Positions 22,405 to 32,944 of a stretch of 64,000 nt of DNA are shown here, one piece after another. A program made the translations under genes and the position numbers. Numbering within the stretch: the stretch's first letter is position 1; each line of letters opens with the position of its first letter. Source of the stretch: Crotalaria pallida (taxonomy: Eukaryota; Streptophyta; Magnoliopsida; Fabales; Fabaceae); the NCBI GenBank assembly GCA_037953625.1, contig CM075652.1:72259501-72323500 (forward strand), written 5' to 3'. A model generated the notes under the pieces. The model was not told where the DNA came from. It ran no database searches and saw nothing but the letters and a program-made list of their open reading frames with translations.

Positions 22405-24542
22405 TTAAGTCATTCCGGATGACTTGTTTGACCAGCAGAAATTGACTTTGACTGCCCCATTTTTGGAAATAGTTTTGTTGACTACCCCATGTTATGTAAA
22501 TAGTTTTAAAACTACCCTTTTTTTGTAAATTGTTTGCAAAACTACCCCACTTAAGTAAAAAAGCCAATATATCAAATAGATATGAAGTAGATATAAAATA
22601 GATATTAAGTTGATACTAAGTGAATATCAAGCAAATATTATGTGAATATTTTGTAAATAACCATCAAAGTGAATTTTAATGAAAACATCATCCAAAGATT
22701 GTGTCATATCTCATTCGTCAACCGTTGGATCGTGCTCAAATTTGGAGACAAGCTTCCCAACCTTCTTATCTTCAAATCCAACGGTGGAATTCGTATTTGG
22801 TGATAAAAATCCTAGACAATTGATTGTCACATGTGACAATAGATTATCCTGACATTTTCAGCATGACAATCGATTATCGACTCTGCTGAGCCAAAAATAA
22901 GTCGGTTATGGAGTGAATGGCTGAGAATTTCCATGGATTTCAGCCACAAAATCACCCAAAAATATTCCTTACACTATTCTAATTGAAAGGGACATTTAGG
23001 GCTGCTTAAATTTAAATATAGGATGGAGTATATGCATCATAAACCCAAGAACATAGCTAAAATTCTGCAGAAATCGAGTTTCCTGTCCTCAACTTTGCTC
23101 GATTCGTTTTCTGTGATCCAAGCCTCAAATCCTTGCAAATCCTATACCATCTTGAAGCTTGTTTAACCTTCTTCAATTTGGTACCAAGTTTGCTCAATTT
23201 GGTGGAGTGTAGAAGGAGTTATACTCCTGCAAAGTTCAGTATCCGAATCTGAAATCTGCAGAATTCATATTCAGGAAGCCATATTCCTTGGATTCGTGTG
23301 GTAAGCTCGAGCATCCTTTGAGCTTCAAACTTGTTCTAATCTCAAGTTTATATATCCTAGTTTGTATTCCAACCCTTGTTCACGGTTTTATTTGATTTAT
23401 TCTTATTGAAAAATCCTAGTGAAAACAGCTCACCGAAACTGCTCACAGTGGACTGCAAGTGTTCGATAGATTGACTTTTCATTCAATCGCAGTCTTTCCA
23501 GACCCAGAACCATTCGAACACCTCTAATAGGTATGGGAGATCTCATTCATATCGCTAGGATAATTATTGAAGTAGGTTTAATTGATTATATGTGAAAAGA
23601 AAAATGAACAAACCATGAGAAGGTTGCTTGGTTTGGAGACCAAGACAACCCATGGTTCTTTATAAAATTCTAGATTTAAGCAAGTTATATATCTTGAATA
23701 TGAGCTAAATAAGCCCTAGATATTGACTTTTATGTAAAGGAATTGATTATCATGTGTTGAGTTGCACTTTTACGTGTTTTATGCACTTTGATGAAATTGA
23801 TGGAATTATTGCTTGAAATATGCATGGACATGTGTAAATATATGTGTTTAGGATCTGTTTTGGGTTAGTTTTGGTTAAAGTGAAGTATATCAAAATTTGA
23901 TGTTTGAAAACCACTTTCAGTATGCTGATTTTCTGCATGACAATCGATTGTCGTGACCTGACAATCTATTGTCATGTTGTCTGAAAGCCAAAATTTGCAA
24001 TTTTAAACGTGACGACTGATTTTCTAACCCTGACAGTCGATTGTCCTGGCTCAAAATCACCATTTCATCAATTTTGATGGTACTTAACTTTATCCAAACC
24101 TCTTTTATTGATTTTGAGATTATAATTATAAATATGTATTGATTCTAGATGATGAATGATTATGACTTTGAATTGATGATTTCGAAATGAATTAAATTAT
24201 GAAAAGTGAAACGATAAATTGTTTGTATTCGCACGAGGAATTGCGGATTGTGAAATAATAATGGTATGAAGAGATATGAATATTAAATTCATAATTATGA
24301 TAAGAATGAATGATGAAATAAGAATTGAGAAATGATATCCATTTGCCCAAGGAGCGCGAATGTTGATATGATGAAATATGAATTAAGAAATGGAATCCAT
24401 TCGCCCAAGGAGCGCGGATGTTGATATGATGAGATTATTGTGATGATTGAATGATGAGAAATGAATAAATGCTAAAGACTGGTAATGAACCATTCTTGCA
24501 TACATGCATTGAGTGATATTTGCTCCAGTTTGAGAGGCTTTG

Positions 24543-24792
24543 ATACTAGTTGCTCTGGGCGGAGGAAGCCTGTAAGTCATGCATGCTGAGCGGAGGAAGC
24601 TCGTATACTAGTTACGCTGGGCGGAGGAAGCCTGTAAGTCGTGAATGCTGAGCGGAGGAAGCTCGCATACTAGTTGCGCAGGGCAGAGGAAGCCTGTAAG
24701 TCGTGCATGCTGAGCGGAGGAAGCTCATACACTAGTTGCGCTGGGCGGAGGAAGCCTGTAAGTCATGAGAGGTCAAGCGGAGGAAGCTCATG
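24543..24792 (+). repeat. Tandem array, ~61-bp unit, four copies
   Basis: Each unit reads roughly ACTAGTTGCGCTGGGCGGAG, then GAAGCCTGTAAGTCGTGCAT, then GCTGAGCGGAGGAAGCTCG. GGAGGAAGC occurs twice per unit. The copies differ by few bases, so amplification is recent relative to the host LTR. Confidence 0.9.
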
Positions 24793-25238
24793 ATGACCCA
24801 TTAGCCTCCAAACTGTGATGCCCCGGGATATGATTGAGATGATATTGCATGCATCATGCCACTTAATTACAAGATAATATGACTGTAAATTGAGGATTGA
24901 GCATTTGTAAATGCATTACGATGATGATGTGTGTATGTTTGTGTATGATCATTCAATTAATTATCTGCTTACGCGATATGACAAGTGATTTACTCCCATC
25001 TAGCCTTTTGGTGGTAGGTACAAGTAGCTGATGAGGTTAATCAACCTGTCAAGCCAGAGTCTCAAGCGGAAGAAGGAAGATATACATTACTGGATTTGAT
25101 CCATTGTAACACCGAAATGATGTAATTGAAAAGAAAAATTTTATCCGCTAATCTTGAATAAAGGGAACTTTTACTCTTCCGCCACAACAATTTCTAATAA
25201 ATTATTTTATTCCCTTTATAAAAGATGAGGGTGTTACA

Positions 25239-25255
25239 TTATGGTATCAGAGCAG
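25239..25255 (+). other. Primer-binding site of the LTR element
   Basis: TTATGGTATCAGAGCAG directly follows the GTTACA end of the left LTR. TGGTATCAGAGC is the usual complement of plant initiator methionine tRNA. Confidence 0.8.
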
Positions 25256-27129
25256 TTCATTCCTTTCGGCCTGAGAGTATGGCTTCATCACCTCTATTGT
25301 CAGACTCCGACACATTATCATTAAGTTAGTTAGAGATCATTAGAAGTGTTAGAATCCTGTTTGATTTTAGAAATAGTCTAAATTAAACATATTAAGTACT
25401 GTTGTTAAGCTTTGATCCAGTTAGGTCAAAGTCAAACTTAGCTACCTTTGTTATGATCGGAGGAAAGGAAGTTAGTTAAGCCTAGAGAGAATGATAACCA
25501 ACGGGTTAGGGCAAATGAATGCCACCCCAATGGAGTTGGAAAATCTCTAGAACTTAATTGACCGAGTGGAATCTGATGATGACAAGTAATCTTTATCTTT
25601 AGGTTCATATAATCTAAAGGTACATTTTATAATCTTCCTTGTGGAGGATTATAACTTCGATCGGATTGATATGATCTCTTCACCAACGATATGTACTGTT
25701 AGGACTGACCACCCTAATGTTTATAGCTCTTGGAAGAGATGATCATGAATATCCGAAATTTCATTCTAACAGAGTACGTAATAGAAACACCCATTCTTCG
25801 ATCTCTTTCAGTGACATAAGCCTTGATCGTTTATCTACGTGAAAGTAGAACTCAAGCAACCATATCTCTGAATCATCTCTTAACACTTGTGGGAAACGAA
25901 ATTCCCTATACCTAGATCGCTAGACTTCGGTAATGCTTTCTCAAAGAATACTTTTTGATAATCTTGTACAAAGTTCCCCAATTCCTAGTTAAGTGAATCT
26001 TGTTGCAACAATGATGGACTTCTCATTCTTTTCGAATGATTCGAAATTCCTATCCAATGAATCCCTCATTTGCTTACTCTGGCGATTATTTTGGTTTCTT
26101 TCGAAAATTTTATGATTTGAAGTAAAATTTTTATTATGCTTAATGACAAGCATTTTGAAACCTTAACTTTCGAAAGAAGTTGCGATATTTTACTATTATC
26201 ACTATTTTGATATTGTCAAGCTACTTAAAGTTATGTATTTGAGGATTCTTAGAATTATCTTACACTTTGGAATTTCGGAATTTTGAAGAACCTTTCTTAA
26301 CGATATTAGTTTATAAATAAAAATTTTCTTTAAGACACTTTCATCTGAATGAAAGGAAAACTTTTAAAGAACTAATATGAAAGTGTTAATTCTAGAATCC
26401 TTTGGAAAATAATGAATTTCCTTTATAAGCACTATTGAATTTTCTTTTGGTATGATTTCTATAAATAGTGAACTTTTAATAGAAAACTTTTGGGATAAGG
26501 ATTCTAAATCACTCCCATAATATTTAGACGAAAGATGATTCCGAACTGTTCCTAAGCCTTTGGAATTATAAGTTCTTTTGAAAAACTTCTTTCAAAAGAA
26601 TTCACCTACGTGTTACTAAAAACAAATATTTTTAAACTATTGTATGATTGTTATATGACAGAAAAAGTTTATGAAATCATTCGTATCATAAATTTTTCTT
26701 TATTCCTATACTCATTAACAATTTTGAAAAGATATGAATTGAACTTTGAAATAGTTTCTTAAAATCATTTTGAAAGATCCTTGAAGCCTTAACTTCAAGG
26801 GGGATGTTCTTAAAGATATTTATTCATGCATTATCCCTAAATTTTTTTCTCATATGGAAAACGTTTTGAAAGTCAATACGAATCTATTCACTCTATGAAG
26901 AATCTTTTTGGAAAAGGAAATTCCTTTGTGATTCTATTTCACTTTTTTGGGTAATCTTTGAATAAGAAAATTTTTGTGAAAAGTTTTAAATATTATTCTT
27001 CAATCTTTCTCATGATGGGTAGAAAAGATTTCTCTTAAATCTTTATTTGAGAGAATCCTTTTGAAAAATGACGTACGAAGATTAGTCTATTATGTTTAAG
27101 GACTTTTATTGACTTCTCAATTAAATTTA
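25256..27129 (+). other. Internal region of the LTR element, no coding capacity seen
   Basis: AT-rich, with no open frame over 60 codons and no gag, protease, RT or integrase motif recognised. Many phrases recur loosely (TTTTGAAA, GAATTCCTTT), suggesting decay or slippage of an old untranslated region. Confidence 0.5.
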
Positions 27130-27240
27130 GTTTGCGAACTAAATTTTCCCATAACTTGAATAAATGGAACTTTTACTCTTCCGCCACAACAATTTCTAAT
27201 AAACTATTTTATTCCCTTTATAAAAGATGAGGGGGTTACA

Positions 27241-27840
27241 TCACTGGTTTTCAGAAGGGCCTCTTTCCTTGCAATTATTTAGGAATTCATATTGCTTCCA
27301 GGAAATGGAACTCAAACACATGCCAAATTCTAGTGGATAAGGTAACTAGAAGGATTCAGTCTTGGAAATCTAGAAACCTTTCTTACCAAGCTAGAGTTTG
27401 TTTGATTAATTCAGTGTTGATGAGTCTTCATATCTACTGGGCTTCTACTTTCATCTAGCCTAAAGCTGTGATAAAAGGTATAGAGAAGATTTGCAGGACT
27501 TTTCTTTGGAGTTCAAATGATGTTGGTTCTTATTATGCTAAAGTGGCTTGGACCAAGGTCTGTTATGCTAGGAAATTAGGTGGTCTGAATATCAGATTGT
27601 GCTAGTTGGAATGCTGCAGCTATTGGAAAACAAGTTTGGGATTTGGCAACAAAGAAGGATTGTCCTTGGGTGATGTGGATACATACCTACTACTTAAAAG
27701 ATCAATCAATTTGGGATTGCACTTGGTCTCAAGGAGATAATTGGCACTGGAAGCAGATATTAAAAGTAAGGGATCTAATTGCAGCTGATTGGACAAATGG
27801 TCAATGGACAACTTCTCCTGGTGGCAAATACTCAATTAAG
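27241..27840 (+). pseudogene. LINE polyprotein, segment 2 of 3
   Basis: This continues the LINE interrupted at 21857: TGFQKGLFPCNYLGIHIAS, then WASTF near 27440, KVAWTKVCYARKLGGLNIR near 27560, then KQVWDLATKKDCPWVMWIHT and SPGGKYSIK near 27830. This is the region between the RT core and the zinc-binding tail. A stop replaces a codon near 27458, and a frame change lies near 27600. It is cut at 27840 by the copia-type element and resumes at 32305. Confidence 0.87.
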
Positions 27841-28178
27841 TGTTGGGAAAATATGGAGAATATACACTAAAATAATATATAACGTAAGAACATGAATTGA
27901 GGCGTGTCAAAGACACTGTCCTTAAGAATCTATTCGCGCACCGCGACGATTCCCCAGGATTCAGCAGACCCTTTTGACATAAGTCAGGTTACAGAACTAA
28001 CAGTGTATTATGTAATGATAAGCCAGAATAGAAGAAAATGGGGATCAAGAAACTTAGAAGAAGAAGAAAGAAGATAGATGTGTTTTTAATATCTTTGTGA
28101 AAAAAATGAAAGAATTCAAATTCCCTTCTCTGCCATGGTCCTCTGTTTTATGTGTCTCATCTTTAAGCAACTACTCTC

Positions 28179-28225
<47 letters not shown>

Positions 28226-28410
28226 AGAATTGAAGCTATACATCAGTTCACACATTATCTTCAAAAGGTGCAATATAAACCAACCTAACTTCCACCCTTT
28301 CAAATAATAACTGCTTCACATCTTATAACTTCTAATAATATAATAATAATAATAAACTAACATCAATAAATATTTTTGAAATATAAATAATAATACTAAA
28401 TTTTACAACA
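27841..28410 (-). repeat. Copia-type element, 3' LTR (570 bp)
   Basis: It matches 31678-32304 over its length. It includes an (AT)n tract at 28181-28222 whose length differs from the other LTR, and lacks the 48-bp duplication seen there. Confidence 0.9.
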
Positions 28411-28424
28411 ATCCCCCACTATTT
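28411..28424 (-). other. Polypurine tract of the copia-type element
   Basis: ATCCCCCACT on the plus strand is AGTGGGGGAT on the minus strand, adjoining the LTR start TGTTGTAAAA. The phrase GTGGGGGATTGTTG is typical for copia elements and sets the orientation. Confidence 0.75.
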
Positions 28425-30824
28425 CAAAAATATTTGAAAAATAATTTGAGCAAATTTCTGGGTTAACATCACGGATGTAGTGCATCGTACTTGGTGCCTT
28501 CTAGGCTATGAACTAAGCCTAGACCGATAGAATTTGACATACGTTGGATTGGTGGAGCTGGGCTCTATGAACCAATAACACACTAATGTAAGCAGGGATC
28601 CTATCGGTCACACTACAACCCACAATTCCTGCTGTTATCGCCGATTTGCGCTATTACAGCCATGTGCGTGCCTGGGTATTCATGAGTGCTCTAGAAATTG
28701 TGCCACCAATTTCATAGGAGCGGCTTCACTCCACACTCATATAGGTGATTCATCAAGTGTATGTTGCACTTCATAAATCTCCATAAAGGATATGAATTTC
28801 ATTAAGAGTTTTTAAACTCACCCTCTCTTGAATGCAAGATAGCACAAACTCTACACCATAGGAAGGGAAAAATTAATAGTGCTAGCAGCATTAACAAGTG
28901 ACTCGTTATTACCCATATGAACCTTCTTCATGGGATCTCCAATCACAAAGGTTGGGTTCTCATCACCGTTAATGTCAAGTTGGCTTAAATATGTCCCATT
29001 CCCTTCGATGTTTCTTGTATCTCAACCTTTCTTTCAAAAGGTATGGTCAGAGGATTGATCATATCACTTCTGACTTCACATAGTTAATGTGCACAATCTC
29101 TTTTAGCATATGCTTTAATCAAATTATATCATAATCGAATATCTCTATTTCTTCTATTGAAAACCTCATACTTTACAATAGGAATTTTTACTTGTTAATT
29201 ACATGAACACAAAAGGATTTAACTCCTAATGGAATAATTGTTAAGTTAACCAATCGCTTAGTCTTATACTATTAGACATTTCAATAAATTTCACCCTCTT
29301 TAAGGTTACATTCATGAGCACTCACTATCGAACTCATCTGAATTTTAGAATCCAGGCATCACAGTATAGAATTATCATATTTCATCCCCTATCAAATTTA
29401 GGAGGCAATAGTCAAACAAAATTTAAATTCAAGTATTATCATATAAAATATCATAATTCATCTCCTATCAAATTTAGGAGGCAACAACACTTTGTTTATT
29501 CAAATATATCAGATAGCCCTAAAGTCTATCACCAATTTTCACATTAATTATAGTGAAAGTCTAACAAATAATGACCACATACATTTGGTCTCATCTGAAT
29601 CTTAAATCCAGGCGTCAATATATAAAATATCTTAGTTCATCATCTCCCAAAAATTAAAGGAGGTAGACCCCAAAATTTTCAACTTATTATTTCACATTAT
29701 AAATAACACGAGTTTGAAATAACACGAGTTTGAGGAATGATCGTAACAACAATATCATCTCCTTAGACCAATTTTCCTTTCGGCTAGGAGGATTATCATT
29801 CCAATGCACTAAAATACATTATCACATAGATTGTACTTGCAACCTCCACATTTCAATTATCATATCTTCATGTAAATGTAAAAGTACTCTAACGATTTAT
29901 GACCATGTATAGTCACAATCAATTCATCTAGTTCAACACTTCATTTATGCTTCTCTTTAAAGCATCATACATGCAATATAACATTCATTTGTTTTAGTCA
30001 TAACATCACATTCAAACATAATATTTCTCATCTAATACACTCACTAATCAATTATATTAAAATTCAAGAACCACATTATGACATGCTTTTCTACAATTTC
30101 TCTATTTACCTCATACTGTTCCTTTTAAAAAAATGAATAAATAATCTAAGAATAGAAAAACAGTGGTTTAAAAATGCTGCAAAATGTGAATCTGACACAA
30201 AGGCTCAAGATCGTCGCTAAAACACACAAAAGATCTAGATAATAATTATGATGGCTTGTAAGTGCCACTATAGACAACAACGGATCATAAAAATTGAAAA
30301 TAAATCACATTGGAACCAACCGGTGTTCCATAGTCACTAATGCTATCCACTCGTCAATTGTTGTATACAAGCCTCCAATGTTGTCCTCTGATTTCAAATT
30401 CATTAATTTAACGGCATAAATCATATTCTCACAGAATACTCATTGTCATTTTTAAAAAGTTTCTCATATGCATGACAATATCAAAATTATATAGAAATTA
30501 ATAAACTCATAACAACACACTCAAATTCTCAAGATAGATACATAGAAATTAATAAACTCATCTTTTAATAATTTAACATGTTTTTCCATCCAACTTCAAA
30601 AATAATTAATATTTGATCATAAATTCATATAGTAGAAGACAAGAATACTTAAATTCTCACAATTTAAGTATATGTCAAAACAATTCTAAATGACAAAATT
30701 ATGATTCAAATATATAACTAATGAGAATAATGTATCTCCTCGTACAAGCAGATAGCTTCTCTCCTTAAGCCAATTGAATCCTGCAATGTGTCTTTATTTC
30801 TTAATTGCTTTTTTTTAATTAAAT

Positions 30825-31240
30825 GAGAACAGAAACGCAGTAGGAGGAAACGCGTTTGAGAAAACAGGATTAGAGTCCCGTCGCAGTCCCCGCCGCACCC
30901 ACCACCGCTCGCCCACCACTACCACTGAAACGCAGCAGAGTACAGAGGAAACGCAACAGAGAAGAACGCGGCAGAGGACGGAGAAGAACGCAGCATAGGA
31001 GACTGAAGCGCGAGCAGCCACCGTCACCCATTTGCCTCCACCGCTTGAATCCAGCCACCGTCGTCACCCACCACCGCTTGCAAGTACCATCCTGCTCGCA
31101 GAATTTGCTCTAATCCCAAATCCATAAACCCTTTTTCCCTCGACCCGTTTTGCCATAATCGCTACTCATTTGCCATAATCACGAACCTTTGGCCACCGCC
31201 ACCGCAACCCTTTGGCCATAAATCCCTAAACCCGTCAAAT
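30825..31240 (+). other. GC-rich exon-like block inside the retrotransposon
   Basis: The block stands out by composition: repeats of AACGCAGCAGAG-like units, then CACCACCG-rich sequence and phrases such as AAACCCTTTTTCCCTCGACCC and AATCCCTAAACCCGTC. This resembles the 5' UTR and first codons of a plant gene in the plus direction, opposite to the element. No protein family was recognised in any frame. A captured host fragment is possible, and simple decay of the element's own leader is the alternative. Confidence 0.4.
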
Positions 31241-31677
31241 GTATCAGCCCTTCTCTCTCCCATTTCATCCATCATTTTAAATCATTCTAAATGTACCAGA
31301 CTCTTTTATCTTTGTTTTTAAATGTTTAATTTTGGACGGGAGTGGTTTTATTTTATTGTTTCAGGCTGGTTGTTATTTTGTGTTATTTGTAGCATTCCTC
31401 TTTATCAAGATGCGACGGTGACTGTCACGGAGGGAGCACAGTGGTGGCGGAAGAGAGGAAAGTGTGACGGTGATGCAACGGAGGTATATTATAGAACATT
31501 ATTCAATCCGAGTTTATCTTTCGTGCTTGCATCCGCTACCAAAATACCAATATTGATGTCACACCACAAGCGGAGTATCACATAATTGATGGGTTTATCA
31601 CTCTTCGGTCTCACCACAGGAAGAACAATTATAACAAAAACACTATGTATGTTCTCCATAATATAGATTCTTAAGAT

Positions 31678-32074
31678 TGTTGGGAAAATATGGAGAATAT
31701 ACACTAAAATAGTATATAAAGTAAGAACATGATATGAGGCGTGTCAAAGACACTGTCCTTAAGAATCTATTCGCGCACCGCGACGATTCCCCACGATTCA
31801 GCAGACCCTTCTGACATAAGTCAGGTTACAACGATTCCCCACGATTCAGCAGACCCTTCTGACATAAGTCAGGTTACAGAACTAACGGTGTATTATGTAA
31901 TGATATAACCCAGAATAGAAGAAAATGGGGATCAAGAAACTTAGAAGAAGAAGAAAGAAGATAGATGTGTTTTTAATATCTTTGTGGAAAAAAATGAAAG
32001 AATTCAAATTCCCTTCTCTGCCATGGTCCTCTGTTTTCTGTGTCTCATCTTTAAACAACTACTCTCATACATAC

Positions 32075-32122
<48 letters not shown>

Positions 32123-32304
32123 AGAATTGAAGCTATACATCAGTTCACACATTATCTTCAAAAGGTGCAATATAAACCAACTTAACTTCCACCCTTTCAT
32201 ATAATAACTGCTTCACATCTTATAACTTCTAATAATATAATAATAATAAACTAACATCAATAAATATTTTTGAAATATAAATAATAATACTAAATTTTAC
32301 AACA
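31678..32304 (-). repeat. Copia-type element, 5' LTR (627 bp)
   Basis: It is the partner of 27841-28410. It is longer mainly because a 48-bp unit, starting ACGATTCCCCACGATTCAGC, is present twice in tandem (31783-31830 and 31831-31878). It also carries an (AT)n tract at about 32083-32119. Confidence 0.9.
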
Positions 32305-32940
32305 TTAAGTCTGGGTACAAGGCTACAAGCTAATCAAAGGTGAGCAGAATCGTTTTGCTTTGCATACTGTAATCTGGAATAAGGTGAATGTTCCAAAGCA
32401 TAGGTTTATTTTCTGGCTTGTGGCTCAAGGCAAATTACAAACCCTAGACAGGATGGTTTGGTCTCAAATACCAAATCACTGTTGTTTGTGTTATGTAGCA
32501 ACAGAATCTGTTTTTCATCTTTTTTTTTTCGAATGCACTTGGAGTAAGTCCCTCATGACACTTAGTGCAAATTGGATAGGAATTGATTTTTGGCCTGTTA
32601 AATTCAACAATTGGACAAGATGAATTTTGCATGGATTTGGCAACAACTGTCTACTACATTTGGCAGGAGTGGAATAACCGTATCTTCAAGGATCAAAGTA
32701 GACCAATTGAGTATTATTACTCTTTGATTAGATTTGATATAGCTTATAGAATTAATTTTTGTATTAAGAACTTTAGGACTTGGCATAATAAGGCCTTGGT
32801 CCATAGAATTTGTAGTGAACTTTGACTCTTTGTTAATCCTCTATGCTTTGTGAACCTTCCTAGAAGGTGACATGAAGTATAGAGTGATTGTATCGTTTTG
32901 ACTTTGCTTATGGTAATAAAATATTTTTATTTACCAAAAA
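32305..32940 (+). pseudogene. LINE polyprotein, segment 3 of 3 (zf-RVT tail and poly-A end)
   Basis: It resumes the LINE after the TTAAG duplication. The zinc-binding tail is visible: VIWNKVNVPKHRFIFWLVAQ, then NHCCLCYVATESVFHLFFFE and CTWSK, followed by DFWPVKFNNW. Several frame breaks follow to about 32820. The segment ends with TATGGTAATAAAATA and an A-run at about 32936-32943, as expected for a LINE 3' end. Together the three segments total about 2.3 kb of LINE sequence spread over 12 kb. Confidence 0.85.
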
Positions 32941-32944
32941 AAAA

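Larger units (their letters stand above)
21858..27240 (+). mobile_element. LTR retroelement inserted in the LINE (5.4 kb, rearranged)
   Basis: The outer ends are TGTAACATCC and GGGGGTTACA, mutually inverted, flanked by TCAAT (21853-21857) and TCACT (27241-27245). The LINE reading frame requires TCACT, so the left copy has mutated. The sequence from 25239 reads TTATGGTATCAGAGCAG, a primer-binding site for initiator methionine tRNA, so a left LTR of up to 3381 bp ends at 25238. Only about 110 bases of a matching right LTR are evident (27130-27240, sharing CTTTTACTCTTCCGCCACAA with 25159-25178). About 1.9 kb between them has no open frame. Gag and pol are gone, so a large internal deletion is likely. 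The primer site and ends fit Ty3/gypsy, but that is an inference. Confidence 0.75.
27841..32304 (-). mobile_element. Non-autonomous copia-type LTR retrotransposon inserted in the LINE
   Basis: Two LTRs (27841-28410 and 31678-32304) start TGTTGGGAAA and end TTTTACAACA on the plus strand. The element is flanked by an exact TTAAG duplication (27836-27840 and 32305-32309). On the minus strand, AGTGGGGGAT lies directly before the left LTR and is a good polypurine tract, so the element reads right to left. The 3.27-kb interior has no gag, protease, integrase, RT or RNase H that I can recognise, so it depends on other elements. It contains degenerate direct repeats at 29320-29680 and a GC-rich block at 30825-31240. 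Confidence 0.88.

Noticed and set aside
24543..24792. CRISPR array
   Set aside because: The units are head-to-tail copies of 61 bp without unique spacers, in plant LTR sequence.
28097..28288. Protein with an Ile-Tyr repeat
   Set aside because: The frame is an (AT)n microsatellite inside an LTR; the same artefact appears at 31925-32185 and 43362-43574.
30815..31067. Cys/Leu-rich minus-strand proteins in the copia-type element
   Set aside because: Two overlapping frames of the same low-complexity GC-rich block; no domain in either.
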